Origin: Thermincola carboxydiphila
GTDB lineage: Bacteria > Bacillota > Thermincolia > Thermincolales > UBA2595
Assembly: GCA_016841045.1 (NCBI GenBank)
Contig: JAENZX010000035.1
Coordinates: 1 to 37,460, forward strand
Reading direction: 5' to 3'
DNA length: 37,460 nt
Position 1 is the stretch's first letter; every line of letters starts with the position of its first letter. The notes below the pieces were generated by a model, which saw only the letters and a program-made list of their open reading frames with translations, was not told the DNA's origin and ran no database searches. Positions 1-7,830 of this stretch are shown piece after piece. The position numbers were made by a program, and so were the translations under genes.

Positions 1-253
1 CCATTTCACCAAGCATGGTTACCTTCTCACCAGTCATACAGCGAATGATGGGTACGAAGTAAGCTGTATCAGGATAAGCAACTTTCTTTTCCTTACCATA
101 GTTCTGGATAGCACGGTTTAAAAGGATTTCAGCATAGCTGACAGCGGTAATGGCGCCTTTGTAAGCCCTTCTATACATTTTGATAGGCTCTTTGCCTTCC
201 ATTGCCTTTTCTGCATCAGCATATATTAAATCAAAATTGAGTTCTTCTGACAT
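1..253 (-). CDS. acsB: Acetyl-CoA synthase (CODH/ACS alpha subunit), N-terminal fragment
   Basis: The first 84 codons of a minus-strand gene run off the left edge of the window. The peptide starts MSEELNFDLIYADAEKAM and continues through IKMYRRAYKGAITAVSYAEI, which matches the N-terminus of the acetyl-CoA synthase subunit. That enzyme joins CO, a corrinoid-bound methyl group and CoA at the Ni-Fe-S A-cluster. The ATG at 253 is preceded by a strong AAAGGAGG. It starts 30 bases after the cooS stop, so the two subunits of the bifunctional complex are almost certainly co-transcribed and translated together. The A-cluster cysteines lie outside the window. The call rests on the N-terminal sequence and the operon position. 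Confidence 0.88.
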   Translation of the reverse strand, partial: MSEELNFDLIYADAEKAMEGKEPIKMYRRAYKGAITAVSYAEILLNRAIQNYGKEKKVAYPDTAYFVPIIRCMTGEKVTMLGEM

Positions 254-283
254 TCTTGTTCCTCCTTTCGAATTTCGGGATAA

Positions 284-2302
284 TTAGTAGTTCTGGCAGA
301 GACTGGTTTCGTTTCTCTCAGCGGTCTTCTTGTGAATACCAAGTTTCCATGTTCTGTACTCTAATGCACTCAGCATTTTCTCAGCAGCAACTTTGTGGTC
401 AACTTCGAAGATGAAGTATCCGCCGTAAACGTCACTTGCAATCTGGGTTGCAATGCTAAAGAACAGGTCACTGCCCTCAACAGGAGGCAGAACACCAACG
501 TGTGTAGGTAAGCCTAATGAAACTAACCAGCAACCGATAGCAACTGCCTTACCACTCATAGCTTCAGGAGCAGAAACAACAAATGGTACCTTAGGAGTAT
601 CCACTCCCATCTCATCGGCCATATCTTTCAATAAATCCATAGCCCTTGAGTAGTCCACGCATGAACCCATATGGAGTACTGCAGGCAGATTACCTTTGAG
701 TCCTGCTTTATTATCGAACTGGCTCAAGAATGCCTTCAGGCCGTCGCCAACAAATTCATCTCTTCTATCGGGATCCATAAGGCCAAATCTTGCTGCAGCC
801 TGTGCGGCGCAACCTCCCGATATAACAAATACATCATTTTTAAGCATTTCCTTAAAGATACCAATGTGGTTTTCATCCTGAACACCTTTGAGGTTGCTAC
901 AACCAATGAGGAAGGCAACACCCTTAATTTGTCCTGACTCAATAGCATCAGTCAGAACTTTAACCGGGCTATCAGGATTTACAGTGGAGAACAACTCATA
1001 AATTGCTTCCTGGCTGAATCCAGCAGCAGCCTTATATTTAACGTCAGGAATATATACCTGGCTTGCATCACGTTCTTTATAAGAAGCAATAGCCATGCGT
1101 ACAATTTCTTTTGCATCTTCCATAGCGCTTTCAACATTGAACTGAACATGAGCAGTTCCCGGGAGTTTTGCAATCGGCTGGGTAGTGATGATTTTGGTAT
1201 GGAAGCACTTAGCAACACTAGTCAGACCGGGCATGATGCACTGTACATCAACTACCATGGCATCAACTGCACCGGTAGCGATAGCAAGTTCCTGAGAACT
1301 AAAGCCTGTTGCAACAGGAACACCCTGACGCATCAATACTTCGTTACCTGTACAGCATACACCTGCCAACTGAATGCCGGCTGCGCCAGCTTCTTGTGCT
1401 TCAGCTTCCAACTCACGGGAAGCTGCAACAATCATTTCGCTAAGCAGCGGGTTGTGTCCGTGCAGAATAATATTAACTTTATCTTTATTAATTACACCCA
1501 GGTTAGCTTCTGAAAGAACCGGAACCGGGGTACCAAACAGAATATCAGAGAAATCTGTACCGATATGGCAGCCTGTGAAGTCAGCTAAGGCAGCTCTTAA
1601 AGCACTAAAGGTAATGTTAACAGGGTCATTGTCCTGACCTACATGTGCCTGAGCCAGCAGGTCAGCTAAGGCTGATTGAATACCATTGGGTGTAATGTTG
1701 CAGGAATCAAATTTCTCCTTACGTCCCTCGGTAATGTTATTTACCAGGAAGTTACACTCGTCTTCGCCTGTAAGCATACGGAAATCATTAAGTGCCTGCT
1801 CTGCCAATTCCTTGGCAACCTGAGCATCAGTCTTACCTTCTGTAGCAAGACCTTGACGCTTGGCAACTTTAGCAAGTTTCTTAGGATCAGTAATCTTATA
1901 ATCAGCGGCTTTACCTTCAGCAGCCTCAAGTACTGTATGGGCAATGTGACGTGCGTGCTCGCAGTGTGCAGCAGCACCGGTTAACAACATTGTACCTGTG
2001 CTACGTGCAGCTATAGTCCAGGCATCGGCACCACAGATACCTTTGCTCTTAGGTCCTACATCAGCAGTTACACGACAGGGTCCCATCATACAGAAACGGC
2101 AGCAGGTACCCTTGTAACCGAATTGGCATTGAGGCTGTTGGGCCACAGCCCTGTCAAAAGCGGTAACGATTCCTTTTTCCTGAGTCTTCTCAATCATTTC
2201 CAATACTGCAGGGTCACTGGCACGTTTAACGTTTTTTGTGTCAAATACCCTGGGAGCATCTGACGGATGATGAGTATGGCTTGGATCTTTAAATCTTGGC
2301 AT
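284..2302 (-). CDS. cooS: Ni-Fe carbon monoxide dehydrogenase catalytic subunit
   Basis: This 672-residue protein is a normal-length anaerobic CO dehydrogenase (AcsA/CooS). It interconverts CO and CO2 and, next to acsB, feeds CO to acetyl-CoA synthase in the Wood-Ljungdahl pathway. The N-terminal cysteines for the B and D clusters are visible: C59, C67, C68, C71, C76 and C90, the last in KGICGADAWT. H113-C114 lies in AAHCEHARHIAH. Likely C-cluster ligand segments follow in order: GVCCTGNEVLMRQG, IGCSNLKGVQDENH, VISGGCAAQAAARFG and LHMGSCVDYSRAMD. The ATG has AAGGAGG about ten bases upstream. cooC lies 116 bases upstream and acsB 30 bases downstream, in the same direction. The context favours the CODH/ACS role over a free-standing CO oxidiser, because no electron-transfer or hydrogenase genes are seen. 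Confidence 0.95.
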   Translation of the reverse strand: MPRFKDPSHTHHPSDAPRVFDTKNVKRASDPAVLEMIEKTQEKGIVTAFDRAVAQQPQCQFGYKGTCCRFCMMGPCRVTADVGPKSKGICGADAWTIAARSTGTMLLTGAAAHCEHARHIAHTVLEAAEGKAADYKITDPKKLAKVAKRQGLATEGKTDAQVAKELAEQALNDFRMLTGEDECNFLVNNITEGRKEKFDSCNITPNGIQSALADLLAQAHVGQDNDPVNITFSALRAALADFTGCHIGTDFSDILFGTPVPVLSEANLGVINKDKVNIILHGHNPLLSEMIVAASRELEAEAQEAGAAGIQLAGVCCTGNEVLMRQGVPVATGFSSQELAIATGAVDAMVVDVQCIMPGLTSVAKCFHTKIITTQPIAKLPGTAHVQFNVESAMEDAKEIVRMAIASYKERDASQVYIPDVKYKAAAGFSQEAIYELFSTVNPDSPVKVLTDAIESGQIKGVAFLIGCSNLKGVQDENHIGIFKEMLKNDVFVISGGCAAQAAARFGLMDPDRRDEFVGDGLKAFLSQFDNKAGLKGNLPAVLHMGSCVDYSRAMDLLKDMADEMGVDTPKVPFVVSAPEAMSGKAVAIGCWLVSLGLPTHVGVLPPVEGSDLFFSIATQIASDVYGGYFIFEVDHKVAAEKMLSALEYRTWKLGIHKKTAERNETSLCQNY

Positions 2303-2418
2303 TAACGTTAACCTCCTTAATAATAATTTCCTGTCTCCATTTCTCCCAAAACCTGTCTTTCTTTATTTATCGGTGCTAAGAGAAACGCAACAAAAACAAT
2401 GCAATACTTATTAGGTTC

Positions 2419-3186
2419 CTAACCATCCACCTCCTGTAGTAATTTTTGGTGAATTTCTTTCATGCTCCCTAAAAGCGCTCCTCCCAAATTAGCGGCTGGT
2501 CCGTTTTCCATGGAGCTTTCCCAAATTTCATCATCGAACGGAATAAACCCGAGAATTTCATCTTTGGCAAAATGTTTTTCGATAAACTGGCGTTCTTTTT
2601 CGTTCCTAATCTTGTTACCGATAAATTTGACCTTCTGAATGCCCAGTTCATCTGCCAGTTCTTTAACCAGCGTAGCTGTGTTTACACTGTTCCTGCTTGG
2701 TTCAATTACAACCAGCATTACATCTACACTTCTGGCGGTACCTCTGGTCAGGTGTTCAATACCTGCACCCATATCAAGAATGACTGCACTCTCTTTATCC
2801 CATAGGAGACCGCTCATCAATGCATTCAAAAATGAGTTTTCACGACAATAACAAGCTGAGCCGCCCTGTTTGATGCCGCCCATCCTTAGGAACCATATAT
2901 TATCAAGTTTAAGACTGTACTCGTTAAGGATATCATCAACATCTGGATTTAACGAGAAAAAGGAACCTCCCCCGCCGCTCTTTTTGTCAACTAATTCTTT
3001 TAAATCAACCAGGGGCTTCAACCCTTTAATCTGTTCTTCAGGAATTCCAACTGCTGCAGCCAAACAAGCATCAGGATCAGCATCAACTGCAAACACTTTT
3101 TTGTGAGAATCTGCAAACAGTTTCGCCAGCGTGGCCGAAACAGTGGTTTTACCTACGCCACCCTTACCTGAAATAGCAATCTTCAT
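2419..3186 (-). CDS. cooC: CODH nickel-insertion ATPase
   Basis: A MinD/ParA-type P-loop ATPase of 255 residues. The deviant Walker A motif GKGGVGKTT is at residues 7-15, and VDADPDACLAAAVG follows the first strand. VILDMGAGIEHLTRGTARSVD and VVIEPSRNS match the later switch regions of CooC proteins. The family loads or activates nickel at the CODH C-cluster. I start the gene at the ATG at 3186 because a GAGGTG Shine-Dalgarno sits six bases upstream. The in-frame GTG at 3195 lies inside that site and would add only three residues. As the first gene of cooC-cooS-acsB, it sits directly downstream of the 400-base control region. Confidence 0.92.
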   Translation of the reverse strand: MKIAISGKGGVGKTTVSATLAKLFADSHKKVFAVDADPDACLAAAVGIPEEQIKGLKPLVDLKELVDKKSGGGGSFFSLNPDVDDILNEYSLKLDNIWFLRMGGIKQGGSACYCRENSFLNALMSGLLWDKESAVILDMGAGIEHLTRGTARSVDVMLVVIEPSRNSVNTATLVKELADELGIQKVKFIGNKIRNEKERQFIEKHFAKDEILGFIPFDDEIWESSMENGPAANLGGALLGSMKEIHQKLLQEVDG

Positions 3187-3586
3187 ACATTTCACCTCAT
3201 CTGTTAAATTTGTTGCTGCGTCTTTTTTTAGTTTTTTTGCTGCGATGTTAGTAATTTGAATCGATGGTAAGTGTCAGAATATTTTGTCATGGTTTTTCAA
3301 AACATTCGCACAATTTAAATGTTTCTACACAACATTCTAAATTCCTGCTGGAAATTTTTCAGATAGCTAACTAAAACAAGTATTTTTTTGAGACACTTTT
3401 TCATTAATTTGCAATTATTCAGCTTCGACAGAAAATTCTAAATTCCTTCTCAAATTCGAAAAATAATTGGGTGAATATTATCACAATTGCAACTCTTTTC
3501 TGTATATTCCAACAGGCAAAAAGAATACCCCATAGGGGTTTTGTGTTCAAACTATGTCTCAGGAGTAAACGTTTATTTATTAATAT
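3187..3586. other. AT-rich leader and control region upstream of the CODH/ACS operon
   Basis: No credible gene is present in these 400 bases. The region holds a near-consensus CRP/FNR-type palindrome (3470-3485) and two identical 13-base direct repeats, ATTCTAAATTCCT, at 3334-3346 and 3435-3447. It also holds two TTGCTGCG octamers flanking a T-rich tract (about 3211-3244). The preceding gene on the right (ending at 3587) shows no clear T-tailed terminator; CCCCATAGGGG at 3529-3539 is only a four-pair stem. I could not choose a convincing sigma-A promoter. The region must contain the promoter for cooC-cooS-acsB unless transcription reads through from the gene to the right. Confidence 0.5.
3470..3485. 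promoter_or_regulatory. Candidate CRP/FNR-family operator upstream of cooC
   Basis: GGTGAATATTATCACA matches the TGTGA-N6-TCACA consensus of CRP/FNR-type regulators at nine of ten defined positions. The single difference is the first base. It lies 284 bases upstream of the cooC start, which is far for direct activation unless the transcript has a long leader. A perfect version of the same palindrome occurs at 35169-35184 upstream of the cytochrome gene group. CooA, the CO-sensing member of the family, is reported to prefer a TGTC-type half-site, so an FNR- or CRP-like factor fits better. Confidence 0.4.
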
Positions 3587-4795
3587 TTAGAACATTAGAA
3601 ACTTCTTTCTTAGGTAGAAATATTCAACTACATACCCAAGCCCGGAAACACCAAATGCTATAAAACCCGCCAGCTTAAGCAGTGATATCCTTAAGTTAAG
3701 GCTCTTAATGTGCAGGTCCTTGCTTTCAATGGTCTTTTGTATGGTCTGCTTTTCTAACTCAACGTTTTCCCGTTCCGCCTTAGCAAGTCGTTTTTCTTCC
3801 ATCAGTCGATAGTTTTCGACAGTTGATCTGGTGTTTTCTTTACTTAAATCTTTTACACGTTTTATCAAGAGATTTTGCTCCACAAACCCGTTACCCGGTT
3901 TTAGTGCATTCCATAATACAAATCCGTTACTTTCCGGCGGCATCTGCATTCCTGAAAGCAGCGCAGCGGTAGGAATGATATCTATTATTCTTGCAGATGG
4001 TATACTGACAGATGCTTTAAGTCCCGGTCCGGCCATTATTACGGGAACCATTAATTGTTTATCATCTTTAGAGAGGGCATTCAGAGAGTTTGAAGCACCA
4101 CAATTTCCAACAAGTATAATTAGAGTGTCATTAAAAACATTACTTGAACTCAAGACACCGAGAAGTTTACCAATTTCCACATCAAGGGCACTCATAGCCT
4201 TAACAGTTTTCGCCTTCTGGTTTCCTTGGAAGTTGTCTTCGTTTAGTGACATCTTAAGCCCCAGGAAGTAAGGCCGTTCCCGTTCAAAGACTTTAATCGC
4301 CTCGGCCATCAAACGGTGGTTTTCACCTGAGGCAACTTCGTAACTTTTTACTTCGGTCTTACTCTTCTGATTAAACATTCCTTTGGGAATACTGCCGGTC
4401 TGGGAAACGTATGCAGCAGTCCTCCCGTACTTAAGAGCGATATCTGGCAGTGCTGAAGTCTTTATCTGATCCTTTGGCCCAAGCAAACCATGTATACCAG
4501 GATCAGCTCCTGTTAACAAAGATGCCGCAAAAGAGGGAAAATTGGCCGGCAGAACACCTACCGCCGATGTTCTGACACCTTGGGCGGCAAGGCCGCTTAA
4601 GTTTGGGGTTGAAACCGACTCCATTTTCCTGTCACTTAGTTCATCAACAGTTATAAGAATTATATGTCTTATAACACGTTGTTCCGGTTTAGCTTCCTCT
4701 TTTTTATCGGCCCCTTCTGGCTGAGCACTGGCAGTACCGGATAACATGGCCAAACAAAAAATGCAAATCGTTGTTATTAGTTTAAATCTATTCAT
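3587..4795 (-). CDS. Membrane-anchored alkaline-phosphatase-fold protein, probable pseudoenzyme
   Basis: This 402-residue protein has a signal peptide (about 1-24) and an alkaline phosphatase/type I phosphodiesterase fold. The clues are ILITVDELSDRKM with D51, FPSFAASLLTGADPGIHG near residue 100, and MVPVIMAGPGLK near 255. Key catalytic positions look altered. The nucleophile Thr that normally precedes Phe-Pro is N85. The metal-binding Ser-Asp-His-Gly is replaced by GNCG at 230-233. The usual Gly-His after the mid-domain Asp (D187) is absent. Residues about 325-372 are highly charged and likely form a coiled coil, followed by a transmembrane helix (about 375-392) and a short basic tail. AAAGGGG precedes the ATG. 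The real function is unknown; a surface structural or binding role is inferred. It stands alone, after the ubiB terminator. Confidence 0.75.
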   Translation of the reverse strand: MNRFKLITTICIFCLAMLSGTASAQPEGADKKEEAKPEQRVIRHIILITVDELSDRKMESVSTPNLSGLAAQGVRTSAVGVLPANFPSFAASLLTGADPGIHGLLGPKDQIKTSALPDIALKYGRTAAYVSQTGSIPKGMFNQKSKTEVKSYEVASGENHRLMAEAIKVFERERPYFLGLKMSLNEDNFQGNQKAKTVKAMSALDVEIGKLLGVLSSSNVFNDTLIILVGNCGASNSLNALSKDDKQLMVPVIMAGPGLKASVSIPSARIIDIIPTAALLSGMQMPPESNGFVLWNALKPGNGFVEQNLLIKRVKDLSKENTRSTVENYRLMEEKRLAKAERENVELEKQTIQKTIESKDLHIKSLNLRISLLKLAGFIAFGVSGLGYVVEYFYLRKKFLMF

Positions 4796-4881
4796 CAGAA
4801 TTTACCCCTTTCCGGACTTGGTCAGTATAAATATATTTTGGACAACAACCTTTTAGACCACCTGTCCTAAAAATAGGTAAT

Positions 4882-4908
4882 AAAAAAGATAACTCCATAG
4901 AAGTTATC
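4882..4908 (-). terminator. Rho-independent terminator after ubiB
   Basis: Read on the minus strand, a seven-pair stem (GATAACT at 4888-4894 pairing with AGTTATC at 4902-4908, seven-base loop) is followed by six T residues. It starts two bases beyond the stop codon of the UbiB-like gene, so it separates that gene from the phosphatase-like gene downstream. Confidence 0.85.
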
Positions 4909-4909
4909 C

Positions 4910-6577
4910 TCAAATCCTGCCCGACTTTATGATTGATATTAAAAGCCATATTCCCAGAAACGTTGCCATCAGGAACCCTACCTCAGCAACGGGGAAATGC
5001 CACAACAGGAGTTTTGTGCCTTTTTGCGCAATAATGGATGAACCTATAATTATAGAAGCAACTACCAGGCTAAATGATATTCTGTTACCCACCAGATTGA
5101 AATTTGCAATAAATTTACTTAAATTTTTGTGCTCCAGTTTAACATTTAGCTCCCCATCTTCTATAATACTAAACAGATTATTTATTCGGCCAGGAAGCTC
5201 TTTTGCTGATGCCGACATTTCAAAAAAATAATCTGAAGCAGTTTTCACCAACTGGTCAGGCATAAGCTTATCCTGCAAAAGTTTTTTACCGAAAGGTTCA
5301 GCCAAATCCACAATGCTTACTGTTTTGTCAAGCTGTTCCACCACACTCTCCAGCAGCACCAGGCACCTTATCATTAACACCAGCTCAACAGGCACCCGAA
5401 TCTTATAGACAAATGATAATTGCAAGAGTTCTCTAAGGGCATTTCCGATCTTAATTTCACTAAGCGGCCGATTATAGTATTTGTCAAAAAGATAGTCTAC
5501 ATCACGCCTTAATTTTGCCCTATCAATTTTTCTATGGGCATCCCCAATGTCTATTAGTACCTGTACTATTCCCGCACTGTCACGGCGTACTATGTTCAAC
5601 ATCATCAGGCCTAGTTTTTCCTTCATAGATTCGTCAATCCGTCCTACCATACCAAAATCCATGAATAAAACAGTATTACCCTCTCCAGCAGCCACATTGC
5701 CAGGATGAGGGTCTGCATGAAAAAAACCATCTATTAAAAGCTGTTTAAATACTGCATTGGATATACGCCGGGCTAGTTCCGATCTGTCCAGGCCGACTTG
5801 TTCAATTTTCTCAAGAGAATTAATTTTTATCCCTGACATATACTCAAGTATAAGTACACGTTGAGTTGAATAGGTCCAATAAACAGCCGGTATACTGACG
5901 GTACTGTCACCTCTGAAGTTGTTTCGCATCTTCTCAGCGTTTAGACCTTCAATAGTGTAATCCAACTCTTCACTAATTGACCTGGAAAACTCTTCAACCA
6001 TCTCAATTATTTTGTAATACTTCCCCCAAATCGTCCTGGCTTCCAAAATCTTTGCCATATCGTACATTATCTCCAGATCGGTTTGGATAACCCGTTCCAC
6101 ACCGGCCCGCTGGACTTTAACCACCACATGTTCCCCTGACAATAGGTAAGCCTCATGGACCTGACCAATAGAGGCCGAAGCTATAGGGGCAGCATCAAGA
6201 TGAGCAAAGATTCTTTCAACCCTCAGACCTGTTTCTAGTTCCAGTGTGTTTTTTATTTCAACGAAGTCTACTGATGGTACTTTATCCTGGAGTTTTTCTA
6301 ATTCATTTATAAAAACCGGCGGCAGCAGGTCTGGCCTTGTGCTTAATATCTGGCCAAGCTTGATAAAAGTTGGGCCAAGTTCCTGCAGGACAACCCTAAG
6401 CCTCTCAGCAGTGTTAGTAAATTGTTGTTTTTCATCCCTTTGCCGCCATAGAATCCCAATACCTGAGTTGAGCCCAAGGGAGTCAAACAGAGACTTAAGC
6501 CCGTGCTTACTTATTATGTTAACTATTTCCCTGTATCGGCCAATATGCCGGTACCGATTGGTAAAAAAGGTTTTCAA
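4910..6577 (-). CDS. UbiB/ABC1/AarF family atypical kinase-like protein
   Basis: A 555-residue protein with all the hallmarks of the UbiB family. KLGQ at 73-76 (in FIKLGQILSTRPDLLP) is the family N-terminal motif. PIASASIGQVH at 131-141 is the alanine-rich loop that replaces the glycine-rich loop. K154 is the VAIK-type lysine. HADPHPGN at 287-294 and DFG at 307-309 carry the catalytic and metal residues. Two predicted C-terminal transmembrane helices (about 500-518 and 530-550) place it at the membrane. Family members support quinone or other isoprenoid-lipid metabolism; the exact substrate is not established. The start is a TTG with GGTGGTGA just upstream. It follows the phasin-like gene by 33 bases, a pairing I believe is common in Firmicutes. 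Confidence 0.9.
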   Translation of the reverse strand: MKTFFTNRYRHIGRYREIVNIISKHGLKSLFDSLGLNSGIGILWRQRDEKQQFTNTAERLRVVLQELGPTFIKLGQILSTRPDLLPPVFINELEKLQDKVPSVDFVEIKNTLELETGLRVERIFAHLDAAPIASASIGQVHEAYLLSGEHVVVKVQRAGVERVIQTDLEIMYDMAKILEARTIWGKYYKIIEMVEEFSRSISEELDYTIEGLNAEKMRNNFRGDSTVSIPAVYWTYSTQRVLILEYMSGIKINSLEKIEQVGLDRSELARRISNAVFKQLLIDGFFHADPHPGNVAAGEGNTVLFMDFGMVGRIDESMKEKLGLMMLNIVRRDSAGIVQVLIDIGDAHRKIDRAKLRRDVDYLFDKYYNRPLSEIKIGNALRELLQLSFVYKIRVPVELVLMIRCLVLLESVVEQLDKTVSIVDLAEPFGKKLLQDKLMPDQLVKTASDYFFEMSASAKELPGRINNLFSIIEDGELNVKLEHKNLSKFIANFNLVGNRISFSLVVASIIIGSSIIAQKGTKLLLWHFPVAEVGFLMATFLGIWLLISIIKSGRI

Positions 6578-6610
6578 GCTTCACCACCACCTGTAATCTG
6601 CTAAAACCTT

Positions 6611-6949
6611 TTACTCACCCGACGGGAACTGAGCCGGTTGAAATGATTCTCCTCCGGTTTCAGGTGCAATTCCTATATGTTCCTCAACCCTTTTCAGGCG
6701 TAACGCGAGAGCTTCTATATCGGACTTAGTCGCTAAACCCATGTCCTGCAGTTCTTTCCTCACGACTTCACTAAAATTAGCCCTTTCCTGTTCTCCTTTT
6801 TTGACAAGCTCATCTACGAATTCCTTGGTCTCATGAGATTTTATCTCACCTCTGTCCTCCATTTCCCTAACCAAATTCTCAGCTTTTTCCTTAGTCATAG
6901 AAATGGCGCCTATACCCAACATAATTGATTTCTTTAACAAATCCTTCAC
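6611..6949 (-). CDS. Phasin-like coiled-coil protein
   Basis: A 112-residue acidic/basic helical protein. An N-terminal hydrophobic patch (LLKKSIMLGIGAISMT) is followed by a long charged helix, then LATKSDIEALALRLKRVEEHIG, a C-terminal coiled coil typical of phasin or PhaF-like proteins annotated as polyhydroxyalkanoate synthesis regulators. The ORF extends 16 codons further upstream. A strong AAGGAGG at about 6960-6966 instead selects the GTG at 6949, so I use that start. It is the first gene of a two-gene operon with the UbiB-like gene. No polyhydroxyalkanoate synthase is in the window, so a storage-granule role is only a family-level guess. A scaffold for the UbiB-like protein at the membrane is an alternative. 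Confidence 0.7.
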   Translation of the reverse strand: MKDLLKKSIMLGIGAISMTKEKAENLVREMEDRGEIKSHETKEFVDELVKKGEQERANFSEVVRKELQDMGLATKSDIEALALRLKRVEEHIGIAPETGGESFQPAQFPSGE

Positions 6950-7130
6950 TGTAATATCTCCTCCTTCTTGTTTAAGATGTAACATTATTATTAACAAATA
7001 AGTCTAACCATATGTTCAGGCGGTAAAAATCCATGTAAATTATTCCTGATTTTTTGATAAAACGTGTATATTTTTTACAAGAGCCGCCGATACTATCAAT
7101 ACTCCGCTTTGGTGAGTTCTATCTCTCCCC

Positions 7131-7159
7131 GTCCAGTGGAAACACTGGACCTTTTTTTT
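7131..7159 (+). terminator. Orphan plus-strand rho-independent terminator
   Basis: GTCCAGTG (7131-7138) pairs perfectly with CACTGGAC (7143-7150) around a GAAA tetraloop and is followed by C and eight T residues. It has the T tail only on the plus strand. No plus-strand gene precedes it: the region 6998-7130 lies upstream of the phasin-like gene and has no credible ORF. It therefore ends either an unannotated small RNA or a transcript coming from the left, and it insulates the tRNA operon that starts 25 bases later. The 6998-7130 stretch otherwise shows only AT-rich sequence. Confidence 0.75.
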
Positions 7160-7172
7160 AAAAAATCAGCTC

Positions 7173-7201
7173 TTGACGTAACCTGAAATATTATTTATAA
7201 T
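7173..7201 (+). promoter_or_regulatory. Sigma-A promoter of the tRNA-Asp/Tyr/Gln cluster
   Basis: TTGACG (7173-7178), a 17-base spacer and TATAAT (7196-7201) form a near-perfect vegetative promoter. Transcription would begin near 7208, about 27 bases before the tRNA-Asp gene. The strength fits a stable-RNA operon. Confidence 0.85.
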
Positions 7202-7234
7202 ATGATTTGTGACTTTGACTAAAGGTTACGTCAA

Positions 7235-7311
7235 GGAGCTGTGGTGTAGAGGCCTAACATGCCTGCCTGTCACGCAGGAGACCGCGGGTTCGAATCCCGT
7301 CAGCTCCGCCA
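7235..7311 (+). tRNA. tRNA-Asp (GTC)
   Basis: The cloverleaf is complete. Acceptor GGAGCTG pairs with CAGCTCC. The anticodon stem CCTGC/GCAGG encloses the loop CTGTCAC, giving anticodon GTC. The T arm is GCGGGTTCGAATCCCGT. The discriminator is G, and the CCA end is encoded. It is the first tRNA after the promoter at 7173-7201. Confidence 0.97.
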
Positions 7312-7318
7312 TATTTCA

Positions 7319-7390
7319 ATTGACAATTGACAGTTGACAATTATTTAAAGGTATAAATTGTCAATTATCCATTGTCAATTTTCAATTAGT
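7319..7390. repeat. ATTGACA heptanucleotide repeats with inverted copy
   Basis: Three in-phase heptads (ATTGACA, ATTGACA, GTTGACA) occupy 7319-7339. After a short AT spacer, the same heptads return in inverted orientation (TGTCAAT-type units) to about 7390. The spacer between tRNA-Asp and tRNA-Tyr could thus fold into a long AT-rich hairpin. Related units recur at 7491-7560, 7636-7660 and 17364-17398. Each unit contains TTGACA, a perfect -35 hexamer, so copies could also act as promoter elements. Confidence 0.8.
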
Positions 7391-7396
7391 TTTCAT

Positions 7397-7481
<85 letters not shown>

Positions 7482-7490
7482 ACAAACCAA

Positions 7491-7660
7491 TTGAGAATTG
7501 AGAATTGACAATGTTGGAAAAGATAAATTAACAATTGACAGTTGATAGTTGACAATAAAAAACCAAAAAACAAAGACTGTTAAAACTAACGATTTTCTTT
7601 TTTATTCGGTTTGTGACGTAAGGAGCAAACCTTCCATAATTGTTAATTGTCTGTCAATTG
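7491..7660. repeat. Degenerate ATTGACA-type repeats between tRNA-Tyr and tRNA-Gln
   Basis: The spacer between the two tRNAs holds imperfect runs of the same heptad family. At 7491-7515 the units read TTGAGAA, TTGAGAA and TTGACAA. At about 7530-7556 they read TTAACAA, TTGACAG, TTGATAG and TTGACAA. At 7636-7660 inverted units of the TTGT(T/C)AAT type appear. The middle (7560-7635) is plain AT-rich sequence. No gene or clear terminator is seen, so the tRNAs may be read as one transcript. Confidence 0.65.
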
Positions 7661-7666
7661 TACTAT

Positions 7667-7742
7667 TGGGGCGTCGCCAAGTTGGTAAGGCACGGGACTT
7701 TGACTCCCGCATGCGTAGGTTCGAGTCCTGCCGCCCCAGCCA
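7667..7742 (+). tRNA. tRNA-Gln (TTG)
   Basis: The full cloverleaf includes encoded CCA. Acceptor TGGGGCG pairs with CGCCCCA. The anticodon stem CGGGA/TCCCG encloses CTTTGAC, giving anticodon TTG. The T arm is TAGGTTCGAGTCCTG, and the discriminator is G. Confidence 0.97.
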
Positions 7743-7830
7743 TATAGAAAAATGACACAGCTGCGATTTATTGGCTGTTTTTTTATTGCTTTCTTTAAGC
7801 AGTTGAATCGTGTGGGAGTAGACAAGTATA

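Noticed and set aside
3260-3295. A CooA-type site (TGTCA ... TGTCA near 3272-3289)
   Set aside because: The two TGTCA copies are in direct, not inverted, orientation, so they do not form the expected symmetric site.
3529-3539. A terminator after the phosphatase-like gene
   Set aside because: CCCCATAGGGG gives only four base pairs with a three-base loop and no T run on the minus strand.
3587-4795. Active sulfatase or phosphoglycerate mutase
   Set aside because: The nucleophile and several metal ligands expected for those enzymes are replaced, so an active-enzyme label is not supported.
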